The position numbers and the translations under genes were made by a program. From Lysinibacillus_B sp042920265 (GTDB lineage Bacteria; Bacillota; Bacilli; Bacillales_A; Planococcaceae): a stretch of 64,000 nt of DNA. The stretch's first letter is position 1. Every line of letters starts with the position of its first letter. Below, piece after piece: positions 34,461 to 43,419 of this stretch. The notes beneath the pieces were generated by a model. That model saw only the letters and a list, made by a program, of their open reading frames with translations, was not told where the DNA came from and ran no database searches. The stretch covers positions 248,001 through 312,000 of the forward strand of contig NZ_JBDQZI010000001.1 in the NCBI RefSeq assembly GCF_042920265.1, given 5' to 3'.

Positions 34461-36017
34461 ATGATGGAAATGATTATTCCTGCTTTGCTTGGATTCATCG
34501 TCGGTGCCGCTGTTATCTATTTCTACATGAAACAAGTGAATGAATCAAAAGTAACTGGTGCAAAACATCAGGCGAATGCGATTGTTGAAGAGGCAAAACG
34601 TGAAGCTGATGCATTGAAAAAAGAAGCACTGCTTGAAGCAAAAGATGAAACTCACAAATTTCGTACTGAAGCTGAGAATGACATTCGGGAACGTCGCTCA
34701 GAACTTCAGAAACAAGAGAACCGTTTATTGCAAAGAGAAGAAAATCTTGATCGCAAGGATGATGCTCTGAATAAGAGAGAAACAGGCTTAGAGCGTAAAG
34801 AGGAAGCTTTAGCCGAGAGACAACAGCATATTGAACAGATGGAAAGCAAAGTGGAAGAGCTTGTTGCGGCTCAAAAGTCAGAATTAGAACGTATTGCTGC
34901 TTTAACACGTGAAGAAGCGAAAGATATTATTCTCAAAGAAGTTGAAAATGAATTATCAACTGATATTGCGCTTATGACCAAAGAAGCGGAAACACGCGCT
35001 AAGGAAGACTCTGACAAAAAAGCACGCGAAATTTTATCACTAGCGTTACAGCGTTTTGCCGCAGATCATGTAGCAGAAACGACTGTATCGGTTGTGAATT
35101 TACCGAATGACGAAATGAAAGGTCGTATTATCGGTCGTGAAGGTCGTAACATTCGTACGCTTGAAACACTTACGGGTATCGATTTAATTATTGATGATAC
35201 ACCGGAAGCTGTTATATTATCTGGTTTTGACCCAATTCGCCGTGAAACAGCACGTCTAGCACTTGAAAAACTAGTGCAAGATGGTCGTATTCATCCAGCT
35301 CGTATTGAAGAAATGGTGGAAAAATCACGCCGTGAAGTGGACGAGCAAATTCGCGAAACGGGTGAGCAAACAACTTTCGAGGTTGGTATCCACAATTTAC
35401 ATCCAGATTTAATGAAGATTTTAGGACGTATGAAGTATCGTACAAGCTACGGTCAAAACGTATTAAAGCATTCCATCGAGGTAGCTCATTTAGCAGGTCT
35501 ACTTGCTGCTGAACTAGGGGAAGATGTAACGCTAGCGAAGCGTGCAGGGTTACTGCATGACATCGGTAAAGCAATCGACCATGAAGTAGAAGGTAGTCAC
35601 GTTGAGATCGGTGTAGAGCTGGCAACGAAATATAAGGAGCATCCAGTTGTTATTAACAGTATTGCTTCTCACCACGGTGACACAGAAGCGACTTCTGTTA
35701 TTGCTGTATTAGTTGCTGCAGCGGATGCTTTATCAGCTGCACGTCCAGGAGCACGTAGTGAAACACTTGAAAACTACATTCGTCGTTTAGAAAAGCTTGA
35801 AGAGATTTCTGAAAGCTACGACGGTGTTGAAAAATCGTATGCGATCCAAGCAGGCCGAGAAATCCGCATTATCGTTCAACCAGATAAAATTGACGATCTT
35901 GCCTCTCACCGCCTAGCACGTGATATTCGCAAACGCATCGAAGAAGAGCTTGATTATCCTGGTCATATTAAAGTAACAGTCATCCGCGAAACACGAGCGG
36001 TAGAATACGCGAAGTAA
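34461..36017 (+). CDS. rny: Ribonuclease Y
   Basis: RNase Y is the membrane-anchored endoribonuclease that starts mRNA decay in Firmicutes. The 518-residue protein has an N-terminal membrane helix (about residues 4-24), a long charged coiled coil (about 30-200), a KH domain (with GRIIGREGRNIRT at about 215) and an HD domain (GLLHDIGKA with the His-Asp pair). GTAGGAGGG precedes ATGATG. In B. subtilis it is followed directly by ymdB; here 27.8 kb separates the two. Confidence 0.98.
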   Translation: MMEMIIPALLGFIVGAAVIYFYMKQVNESKVTGAKHQANAIVEEAKREADALKKEALLEAKDETHKFRTEAENDIRERRSELQKQENRLLQREENLDRKDDALNKRETGLERKEEALAERQQHIEQMESKVEELVAAQKSELERIAALTREEAKDIILKEVENELSTDIALMTKEAETRAKEDSDKKAREILSLALQRFAADHVAETTVSVVNLPNDEMKGRIIGREGRNIRTLETLTGIDLIIDDTPEAVILSGFDPIRRETARLALEKLVQDGRIHPARIEEMVEKSRREVDEQIRETGEQTTFEVGIHNLHPDLMKILGRMKYRTSYGQNVLKHSIEVAHLAGLLAAELGEDVTLAKRAGLLHDIGKAIDHEVEGSHVEIGVELATKYKEHPVVINSIASHHGDTEATSVIAVLVAAADALSAARPGARSETLENYIRRLEKLEEISESYDGVEKSYAIQAGREIRIIVQPDKIDDLASHRLARDIRKRIEEELDYPGHIKVTVIRETRAVEYAK

Positions 36018-36022
36018 AATGT

Positions 36023-36066
36023 TAAAAGGTAATTTCTTGTTTAAAAACAAGAAATTACCTTTTTCT
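36023..36066 (+). terminator. Intrinsic terminator after rny
   Basis: AAAAGGTAATTTCTTGTTT pairs with ACAAGAAATTACCTTTTT around a short A loop; a strong stem with a T tract. Confidence 0.92.
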
Positions 36067-36208
36067 ATTTAGTGAACAGAAAATGAAATCATGCCATAAT
36101 GGTGATTATGCGGGATATGTATGATTCTGGCTCATCACCGTAACTTGGGGTTGATTTCCGTTCCAAATTAATTTGCGACGAAAGCGGAGCATCAGGAGCA
36201 GCTGGGCG

Positions 36209-36290
36209 CTTTCCGGGGGGCGTCCGATGAGCCGCTTCCCTCGCTACGCTCAGTCCAGGGGCTCATCTAGGACGCTAATCCCCCCAGGAA
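36209..36290. repeat. GC-rich palindromic repeat, copy C
   Basis: A nested inverted repeat: outer arms TTTCCGGGGGG / CCCCCCAGGAAA, inner arms GCGTCC...ATGAGCC / GGCTCAT...GGACGC. GC content is far above the AT-rich surroundings. The GATGAGCC...GGGCTCATC...CCCAGGA wording matches a dispersed non-coding repeat common in Bacillaceae and Planococcaceae genomes (from memory). Confidence 0.7.
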
Positions 36291-36356
36291 AATAATCTGT
36301 TCCACAGTGAAGGGAACAGATTATTTCTGCATCGAAAGGCGTAGCCGTCAGATGCA
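36291..36356. repeat. Two hairpins adjoining repeat C
   Basis: AATAATCTGTTCC / GGAACAGATTATT (36291-36325) followed by TGCATC...GGC-GTA-GCC...GATGCA (about 36328-36356). No open reading frame of note. Confidence 0.6.
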
Positions 36357-36600
36357 CTCTCCCAGCTTCCACTCCAATCAACAAACACTTTATTTCATCA
36401 ATTCATAATGAACGAAAAATACAAAAATAGTAAAAATTATTGTAACCTTTATACTTCACCACAGCACGTTTCCGTTGTGAAGTAAAGCTTGGCTTCTATG
36501 ACAATAAATAGTACGCTATGGCAAAAATGAATACTTCTTCATCAGAATCTGTGTTCCACCTATAGCAAAATCATTTTTATAGCAAATAATTTATGTAGAA
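36357..36600. other. Non-coding AT-rich stretch
   Basis: Between the repeat C hairpins and repeat D I see no credible gene or terminator. It belongs to the 973-base gene-free gap between rny and the first capsule gene. Confidence 0.5.
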
Positions 36601-36604
36601 GTAG

Positions 36605-36838
36605 GTAGCACACGGAACGGAGAGCGGTGACTCCAGCGGGACAAGCGAGCAAAGGCTAAAAGTCGCCACGTCACGAGCGCAACGCCTTTGTGAGCAACAT
36701 CATGTTGCCCCGAGCTGAAGGCGCCCCGCAGGCAATTTATTTGCGCCTAAGCGTGCGCGACAGGAGCAGTGAGGGACGAACGACGAGGAGACTGAAGCCA
36801 TGCCCGCGGAAAGCATCCGCTCGGAGTGGAGTGTGCCA
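36605..36838. repeat. GC-rich repeat, copy D, upstream of the capsule locus
   Basis: The core shares long blocks with copy A (GCGGTGACTCC, GACGAGGAGA.TGAAGCCA, GCCCGCGGAAAGC.TCCGC), but the flanks are different. Its own ends form an inverted repeat: GCACACGGAACGGAGAGCGG and the reverse complement of the right end, GGCACACTCCACTCCGAGCG, which share GCACAC and GAGCGG blocks. It also carries an inserted middle segment. Confidence 0.65.
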
Positions 36839-36990
36839 TGTATATAAGGCAACCCCCGACTTTTGGTGATGAACCATGATTATTAATAATATGGGTAATA
36901 TAAACATAATTTAAGGCATCCATCCAATACATATGATGATTGGAAGTTATTTTTAGTGCGAAAAATAATAAATATATAGGAGGGGTACGC

Positions 36991-37761
36991 GTGATTGATA
37001 TCCATACACATATTTTGTGGGATGTTGATGATGGTCCAAGCTCCATAGAAGAAACTATGCACATGTTAGTACAAGCGGTGCAGGAGGGAATTACCGAAAT
37101 CATTGCTACTCCGCATAGGCATCATCCTCAATATGATGTAGAGTATGAGAAAGTGAATGACCAAATTTATACGTTACAAGATGAGCTAAAAAAAAATAAG
37201 ATTCCATTAACACTTCATACTGGGCATGAGGTACGATTATCGGAAAAAATACTTTCACTTCATAAGGAAAAGAAAATCCACACATTAGCCCATTCTAACT
37301 ATCTCCTATTAGAGTTACCATCAGACCATGTACCTTACTATACGATGAATATCATTCGTCAATTATTAGTAGAGGGAATCATCCCTATAATCGCACACCC
37401 AGAACGAAATAAAGCAATTGCTGACAGGCCTATTTATTTAGAACGACTTATTCGTGAAGGGGCTGTAGCACAAATAACAGCTGGCAGTTTAGCAGGACAT
37501 TTTGGACGTACGATACAAAAGATCTCATTTCATCTAGTAAAGACCAATTTAGTGCATACGTATGGTTCAGACGCTCACAATTTAGCCTGTCGTCCTTTTT
37601 TATTTGACGCAGGTCTTCGTTATTTAGAAAAAAGAAAAGCATTAGATGCTGTTGATATTTTACTTGAAAATAATGCACGAGTCATTCAAAATAAGCCTCT
37701 TCTTATTCAAGAACCAGGTGAGATAGCTAGATCTAAGTGGTGGAAAACATTTAGTTTGTAA
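36991..37761 (+). CDS. PHP-family tyrosine-protein phosphatase (CpsB/CapC/YwqE type)
   Basis: A 256-residue metal-dependent phosphatase that removes phosphate from BY-kinase tyrosine clusters and so controls capsule/EPS export. It begins MIDIHTHILWDVDDGP (metal-binding H-x-H), with ATPHRHH, GHEVR, AHPERN and YGSDAHN supplying further metal ligands. The GTG at 36991 lies 7 bases after AGGAGGGG; the open frame upstream is ignored. It is the first gene of the polysaccharide locus. Its likely target kinase lies at the far end (62819). Confidence 0.92.
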   Translation: MIDIHTHILWDVDDGPSSIEETMHMLVQAVQEGITEIIATPHRHHPQYDVEYEKVNDQIYTLQDELKKNKIPLTLHTGHEVRLSEKILSLHKEKKIHTLAHSNYLLLELPSDHVPYYTMNIIRQLLVEGIIPIIAHPERNKAIADRPIYLERLIREGAVAQITAGSLAGHFGRTIQKISFHLVKTNLVHTYGSDAHNLACRPFLFDAGLRYLEKRKALDAVDILLENNARVIQNKPLLIQEPGEIARSKWWKTFSL

Positions 37762-37797
37762 CAGAATGAACTTGTATAACGACTGTGGAGGACAGCG

Positions 37798-38703
37798 ATG
37801 AAAACAGTAGTGAAATGGGTAGCAATGATAGTGGCGGGATTAGGCATGATTAGTTTTCTATTCCTCTTTCAAGTATATCAAGATTTCAAAAGTACAGCAG
37901 AAGAAGTGTATACGCCGATTCAAGATGGGGTATCTGAAAAAAGGGGTGAGGCGGTGGATGTTGCCTCAAAAGATCCTTTTTCCGTGCTTATTTTAGGTGT
38001 GGATGAACGAGAGGGAGATAGTGGTCGCTCGGATACAATCATCGTGCTAACAGTCAATCCGACGCTTAAGACAACTAAAATGTTAAGCATTCCACGTGAT
38101 ACGTATACAGCTATTATTGGAATGGATATAAAAGATAAAATTAATCATGCTTATGCTTTTGGCGGTATCGAAATGTCGATGAAAACAGTGGAAAACTTTC
38201 TGGATATCCCAATAGACTATGTTGCACAAGTCAATATGGAAAGCTTTATAGATATTGTAGATATTGTCGACGGTATTTCTGTTGATAACACGTTCGATTT
38301 TTATTACGAGGGTGAACATTTTCCAATTGGTGAACTTGAATTGGATGGAGAAACAGCATTGAAATATGTGCGTATGCGCTACGAAGATCCAGCAGGTGAC
38401 TTTGGTCGCCAAAATCGTCAAAAACAAGTCATACAAGGTGTTCTAAAGGAAGTCATTTCATTGAATACGGCATGGAACTACCAAGCGATATTCCAAGCAT
38501 TAGAAAAAAATGTACAAATCAATATAATGTTTGAAGAGCTTTTAGACATGCGTAAAAATTATGCCAGCAGTTTAAAAAATATCGAACAACTTTATTTAAC
38601 AAATGGTTCAGGGACGATGATGAATGGTATCTATTATTACATGCCAAATGAAGCGGAACTGGAAACAATTCAAGGGCTGTTGCAGGAGCACTTGGAGCTT
38701 TAA
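37798..38703 (+). CDS. LytR-CpsA-Psr (LCP) family glycopolymer transferase
   Basis: A 301-residue protein with one N-terminal membrane helix (about residues 7-27) and an extracellular LCP domain. Motifs include ILGVDEREGDSGRSDTIIVLTVNP, SIPRDTYT and INHAYAFGG, then the arginine-rich RMRYEDPAGDFGRQNRQKQV. LCP enzymes attach undecaprenyl-linked polymers to peptidoglycan, so a wall-linked capsule is plausible. A terminator follows, separating this gene and the phosphatase from the rest of the locus. Confidence 0.94.
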   Translation: MKTVVKWVAMIVAGLGMISFLFLFQVYQDFKSTAEEVYTPIQDGVSEKRGEAVDVASKDPFSVLILGVDEREGDSGRSDTIIVLTVNPTLKTTKMLSIPRDTYTAIIGMDIKDKINHAYAFGGIEMSMKTVENFLDIPIDYVAQVNMESFIDIVDIVDGISVDNTFDFYYEGEHFPIGELELDGETALKYVRMRYEDPAGDFGRQNRQKQVIQGVLKEVISLNTAWNYQAIFQALEKNVQINIMFEELLDMRKNYASSLKNIEQLYLTNGSGTMMNGIYYYMPNEAELETIQGLLQEHLEL

Positions 38704-38740
38704 GGACAAAACGTATGAAAATTCCCCTTGTTTTTCTCCA

Positions 38741-38788
38741 CAAGATGAAGCATATATGGAAGTATGTCTTCATCTTGTCTTCTTTTTA
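38741..38788 (+). terminator. Intrinsic terminator after the LCP gene
   Basis: CAAGATGAAG pairs perfectly with CTTCATCTTG across a 17-base loop, followed by TCTTCTTTTT. Confidence 0.8.
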
Positions 38789-39240
38789 TAGATAGCCTCT
38801 ACCATTTCTTATGTCTTCTTTGACAAGTACACCTCAATCCATTTCATACTATTTTTTGAAATACATATTGGATAACACCCCATTTTTTAAAATCTCCTAC
38901 TCTACCTTTTCAGTAAAACCTCCATAAGTTCATACAGGTAAGTCGTTTTTCCGTATTACTCGACAATGTATGGACAGGCTACACTCACTTATTTGAAGTG
39001 GAGTATATATCTTCTAGATGTAAAATATGGGCATTGGGTAATGAACTGCAAATAGTTATAAAGAACTACGTGTTAATTTATCATTTTGTAATATTTGTTG
39101 ATTAATATTAATAAAGTGGATAAGAACATCTGAAAATGATTGCTTTTTGTGATTTATAAATATTTTTTTGTTTTGATTTGCAAATAGGTAATCTAAATGT
39201 ACCGTTTTTATACAGTGAGGATTTTTAATCACTTTCTGAG

Positions 39241-39600
39241 CGATTCATGCGGAATGGGGGCCTACCTTAATAGGCAATAAGAAAGAAGATTGCTTCAGGA
39301 CTTGAGAAATACCAGAAGAATAAACCAGAAATTAACTGAGCCTAAAAGTCTAGTTCATGAAGTCTAACAAAAAGTGAGAGAGGAAAACTCAACTATTTGC
39401 AAGTTCACTTTATTAAAACTCGAAAGCTGAAAAATGAAGTGAAGCTATGGGCTATACAGAGGGAATTGATTGCGTGCATGTATAACGCCGCATGAGTGCA
39501 GCAAATGAGACTCACAAGAAGGGAGAGGAGTAAGCCGTTCTGAAGAGGAACATACGGAAAATGTGTGGTTAGCACAACTGTTTTTGTGAAAATTTTATTC
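39241..39600 (+). ncRNA. Structured untranslated region upstream of the epsC/capD-like gene
   Basis: The 960 bases between the LCP gene and the next gene hold no credible ORF. The last 400 bases are purine-rich and contain several hairpins: GCCTA-CCTTAA-TAGGC (about 39260), AAAGTGA...TCACTTT (about 39371-39415), GTGCATG...CATGAGTGCA (about 39474-39500), GTTC...GAAC (39537-39550) and TGTG...CACA (about 39562-39575). In B. subtilis the EAR antitermination RNA lies at the same relative position, before epsC. Identity with EAR is inference from location. Confidence 0.4.
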
Positions 39601-39664
39601 TAGATATAGAAATGAAGCGTATTGAAAAATGAATAGTTAAGTGTATATAAAAGAGGGGTAGATA

Positions 39665-41503
39665 GTGAATTATACGTTAAGATACTCGGTTTTTTTTATG
39701 TTAGATTCACTCATTGTGTTAACTGCGATCTTTATTAGCTATTGGTTATTAAATGCTTCATACGATGCTTATTTGGATTCATTAATTATCGTAAGTTCAT
39801 TGGCGCTGCTAATTAGTCACCACATTATGGCGTATTTCTTCCAGTTATACAATCGTATTTGGAGTGTAGCCTCTGTGAGAGAATTATTAGCGATAGGCTA
39901 TGCGATTACTATTTCTGTTATTGTCGCAAGTGGAATTCAACTATTAGTCAAAGGTGATATTTATTTTCGCATTATGACAATCACGTGGCTATTGCATATT
40001 GTGTTAATTGGTGGCTCTCGGTTTTTATTACGCATTTTGCACGATCAAACGTTAATTAAAACACAAGACAATTTAAAACGAGTATTAGTCATTGGCGCTG
40101 GAGAAGCAGGCACAATGCTTGTGCGTAGTATGAAGCGAGATCCATCGACGGAATATAAAGTGGTTGCGATTGTCGATGATGATCCAAATAAACAAAAGTT
40201 GAAATTGATGGGGATTAAAGTATGCGGCATGACAAAAGATCTTTTACGGATTGTTGAAGATAAAAGAATTGATGAAATTTTTCTAGCCATCCCATCTCTT
40301 GGGAAATTTGGCATTCGGGACATCTATGAGCGCTGTTTAAGTACTCAAATCCCGATTAAAATTATGCCGAAAATTGAGGATGTTATGACAGGCAAAGTGT
40401 CAGTGAGTGATATGCAAGAGGTTAAAATTGAGGATTTACTTGGCCGAGAAGAAGTGAAACTTGATATGGTAGCTATCTTAAATCAATTAGCGAATAAGGT
40501 CATTCTTGTGACAGGTGCGGGTGGATCTATCGGTTCGGAAATTTGCAGGCAAGTAGCTCAATTTAAACCAAGCCGTGTGATTTTATTAGGTCATGGAGAA
40601 AATTCTATTTATACAATTTATACAGAGTTAGTGGAAAAGAAAGAACATACAGGCGTGGAATTTGTGCCAATTATTGCAGATATACAAGATCGAGAACGAA
40701 TTTTTGAAGTAGTACAGCAGTTTCAACCAGATGTGATTTATCATGCTGCTGCACATAAACATGTACCGCTTATGGAATGTAATTCACTTGAGGCAGTAAA
40801 AAACAACATCTTTGGCACAAAAAATATGGCAGAAGCAGCACATACATGTGGTGTAGCCCACTTTGTGATGATTTCGACCGATAAGGCAGTAAACCCTCCG
40901 AATATAATGGGCGCAACAAAACGAATTGCGGAAATGATTATTCAAAATTTAGCAAGGCATAGTGATACGAATTTTGCTGCTGTCCGTTTTGGTAATGTAC
41001 TCGGATCGCGTGGGAGTGTAGTGCCTAGATTTCAAGCGCAAATAGCAGCGGGTGGACCCGTAACTGTTACACATCCAGACATGACCCGCTACTTTATGAC
41101 CATTCCAGAAGCATCCCGACTCGTACTGCAAGCAGGAACACTTGCACGAGGTGGCGAAGTGTTTGTGCTCGATATGGGTGAACCAATAAAAATAGTCGAT
41201 TTAGCTAGAAATCTCATTCAATTATCTGGCTTTACAGAAGATGAAATTGGCATTGAATTTTCAGGCATACGCCCAGGTGAGAAGATGTATGAAGAACTAC
41301 TCAATGCAGAAGAAATTCAAGAGGAATATATTTATCCGAAAATTCATGTAGGAAGAGCGCACTGTCCGGATGAAGACAAACTTATGACATTCCTTGAAGA
41401 GCTTGAAACCCTCGATTCGCTTGGAATAAAGCGAAGTGTTATAAACATGGCGAATGGTCAATGGGCAAATGGTGAAATATTGTTTCCTAAGACGATTGCT
41501 TGA
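39665..41503 (+). CDS. Membrane-bound UDP-sugar 4,6-dehydratase (EpsC/CapD/PglF family)
   Basis: A 612-residue protein: four N-terminal membrane helices (about residues 10-120), a first Rossmann-like domain (VLVIGAGEAGTMLVRSM, about 137-153), and a catalytic SDR domain from about residue 275 with VILVTGAGGSIGSEI. Members convert UDP-GlcNAc to UDP-4-keto-6-deoxy-GlcNAc at the start of the D-FucNAc or bacillosamine routes; MISTDKAVNPPNIMGATK is the family's catalytic region. GTG start after GAGGGGTAG. The next step (CapN-type reductase or EpsN-type aminotransferase) is not obvious next to it. Confidence 0.93.
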   Translation: MNYTLRYSVFFMLDSLIVLTAIFISYWLLNASYDAYLDSLIIVSSLALLISHHIMAYFFQLYNRIWSVASVRELLAIGYAITISVIVASGIQLLVKGDIYFRIMTITWLLHIVLIGGSRFLLRILHDQTLIKTQDNLKRVLVIGAGEAGTMLVRSMKRDPSTEYKVVAIVDDDPNKQKLKLMGIKVCGMTKDLLRIVEDKRIDEIFLAIPSLGKFGIRDIYERCLSTQIPIKIMPKIEDVMTGKVSVSDMQEVKIEDLLGREEVKLDMVAILNQLANKVILVTGAGGSIGSEICRQVAQFKPSRVILLGHGENSIYTIYTELVEKKEHTGVEFVPIIADIQDRERIFEVVQQFQPDVIYHAAAHKHVPLMECNSLEAVKNNIFGTKNMAEAAHTCGVAHFVMISTDKAVNPPNIMGATKRIAEMIIQNLARHSDTNFAAVRFGNVLGSRGSVVPRFQAQIAAGGPVTVTHPDMTRYFMTIPEASRLVLQAGTLARGGEVFVLDMGEPIKIVDLARNLIQLSGFTEDEIGIEFSGIRPGEKMYEELLNAEEIQEEYIYPKIHVGRAHCPDEDKLMTFLEELETLDSLGIKRSVINMANGQWANGEILFPKTIA

Positions 41504-41578
41504 TTCTGATATAGAGATAAATTAGGGAAGATTATTAGGAGTGCTATAACAAAAATAAGGAGTGTAAAAGCCCTGTAT

Positions 41579-42169
41579 ATGATTGTAAAAAGGTGGATGG
41601 ATATTGTAGTATCATTCATTGCATTCATTGTGTTATTGCCATTATTTTTAATTCTGATGACTATTATTAAAATTGACTCAAAGGGTCCAGTACTGTTTAA
41701 ACAAAAAAGAGTAGGTATTCATAAAAAACATTTTAATATTTTAAAATTTCGCACAATGCAGGTTAACACTCCTAATGATATACCAACACATTTATTGGAA
41801 GAACCTGACCAATATTTAACAAGAACAGGTAAGCTTTTAAGAAAATTAAGCTTAGATGAATTACCACAAATTTGGAATATATTTGTTGGGCAAATGAGCA
41901 TTATTGGACCAAGACCGGCGTTATGGAACCAGTATGACTTAATTGCTGAACGTGATAAATATGGTGCTAATGATGTGTTACCTGGATTAACAGGATGGGC
42001 TCAAGTAAACGGACGTGATGAATTGTCTATTGAAAGAAAGGCGGAGTTAGACGGCAAATACGTAAAGAACATTAGCCTTCGGATGGATATGAAATGTTTA
42101 TTTTTCACAATAAAAAAAGTGGTTACTAGGGAGGGTGTAATGGAAGGACAAATAAAATCTGAAAACTAA
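41579..42169 (+). CDS. Undecaprenyl-phosphate sugar-1-phosphate (priming) transferase
   Basis: A 196-residue bacterial sugar transferase of the CapM/EpsL/WcaJ C-terminal type. One membrane helix (about residues 8-30) precedes FKQKRVGIHKKHFNILKFRTM, KLSLDELPQIWNI and MSIIGPRPAL, the family's catalytic core. It loads the first sugar phosphate onto undecaprenyl phosphate. AAGGAG lies unusually far (16 bases) upstream of the ATG, so translation may be weak or the start slightly different. Confidence 0.95.
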   Translation: MIVKRWMDIVVSFIAFIVLLPLFLILMTIIKIDSKGPVLFKQKRVGIHKKHFNILKFRTMQVNTPNDIPTHLLEEPDQYLTRTGKLLRKLSLDELPQIWNIFVGQMSIIGPRPALWNQYDLIAERDKYGANDVLPGLTGWAQVNGRDELSIERKAELDGKYVKNISLRMDMKCLFFTIKKVVTREGVMEGQIKSEN

Positions 42170-42230
42170 AAACTTTAGAAAATAGTTTGATAGTAGAAGA
42201 ATAGTTGATTAATAAATTTGGAGGCTACTC

Positions 42231-43418
42231 ATGAGAATACTTGTTATTTGCCAATATTACTATCCAGAGCCATTTCGGATTTCAGATATATGTGAGGAAC
42301 TTGTGAAAAATGGCTATGATGTAACTGTCATAACAGGTCTCCCAAATTATCCAGAGGGAAAAGTGCTGAGTGAATATCGTTATCGAAAAAAAAGGATCGA
42401 AATTATTAATGGTGTGAAAGTTGTTCGATGTTTTGAAATAGGTCGAGGAAGAAGAAAGTTCATGCTTTTCTTAAATTATTTTAGTTACGCACTATCTGCA
42501 TCGATCAAGACATTATTTATGAAAGAAAAGTATGACGTTGTATTAGTCAATCAGCTTTCGCCTGTAATGATGGGCTTGCCTGCAATTATATATAAAAAGA
42601 AGCATAAAAAAAAGATATTACTCTACTGTCTTGATTTATGGCCAGCAAGCTTAACAGCAGGTGGAATAAATGAACATTCAGTTATTTATAAGCTATTTCA
42701 CGCTATATCAAAGTGGATTTATCAATCTGCGGACTATGTTGCCGTTAGTTCAGTTATGTTTAGTGATTACCTAAAAAATACTTTAGGAATTAATCAAGAA
42801 ACAATCTTTCATCTACCTCAGTATGCGGAAAGCTTATTTTTAGAAGAATCAGAAGTTAAACTAGACAACAAATTTAATTTTGTTTTTGCTGGGAATATTG
42901 GGGATATGCAAAGCGTTGACACAATAATAAGAACGGCGAATGAGCTACGTAATCATTTAAATATTATATTTCACATAGTTGGAGATGGCTCTAGATTAGA
43001 GGCATGTAAAGCGCTATGTAATGAATTGAATCTTCAGAATGTGTTTTTTTATGGGAGAAAACCTTTAAGTGAAATGCCGATGTATTACGGATTAGCAGAT
43101 GCAATGTTAATTACATTAAAGGATGATCAAACGATTTCATCTACATTACCAGGAAAACTTCAATCTTATATGGCTGCAGGTAAGCCAATTATTGGCGCAA
43201 TCAATGGTGAAGCTAAACAAGTCATTTACGAAGCACAATGTGGATTTTGTTGTGAGGCAGAAGACTATGAACAATTAGGTAAATTGATTTTAGCGTTTTG
43301 TAAAAGTAGTAAGAAAGAGCAAATGGCTAAAAATTCATATGACTATTATCGGAAGCACTTTAGTAAGGAAAAATTTATGTCGGTGTTAGAAGAAGCCCTA
43401 GTTAAAATGGAGGTCTGA
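42231..43418 (+). CDS. Glycosyltransferase family 4 (WbuB/CapL-like)
   Basis: A 395-residue GT-B fold transferase beginning MRILVICQYYYPEPFRISDI, the pattern of WbuB-type enzymes, with the donor-binding GDGSRLEACK and E-x7-E regions later. It lies next to a CapE/F/G set, as wbuB lies next to fnlABC in E. coli O26, where it is the L-FucNAc transferase. That substrate is therefore a reasonable inference. GGAGG precedes the ATG. Confidence 0.85.
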   Translation: MRILVICQYYYPEPFRISDICEELVKNGYDVTVITGLPNYPEGKVLSEYRYRKKRIEIINGVKVVRCFEIGRGRRKFMLFLNYFSYALSASIKTLFMKEKYDVVLVNQLSPVMMGLPAIIYKKKHKKKILLYCLDLWPASLTAGGINEHSVIYKLFHAISKWIYQSADYVAVSSVMFSDYLKNTLGINQETIFHLPQYAESLFLEESEVKLDNKFNFVFAGNIGDMQSVDTIIRTANELRNHLNIIFHIVGDGSRLEACKALCNELNLQNVFFYGRKPLSEMPMYYGLADAMLITLKDDQTISSTLPGKLQSYMAAGKPIIGAINGEAKQVIYEAQCGFCCEAEDYEQLGKLILAFCKSSKKEQMAKNSYDYYRKHFSKEKFMSVLEEALVKMEV

Positions 43419-43419
43419 A

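Noticed and set aside
36747..37103. Minus-strand frame of 118 codons at the start of the capsule locus
   Set aside because: It covers repeat D and the start of the phosphatase gene in antisense; composition is that of a shadow frame.
39532..39577. Group II intron domain V/VI look-alike (AAGCCGT ... ACGG followed by a small hairpin)
   Set aside because: Only a four-pair CCGT/ACGG stem forms, the catalytic triad pairing is missing, no reverse transcriptase frame is present, and no 5' intron start is seen.
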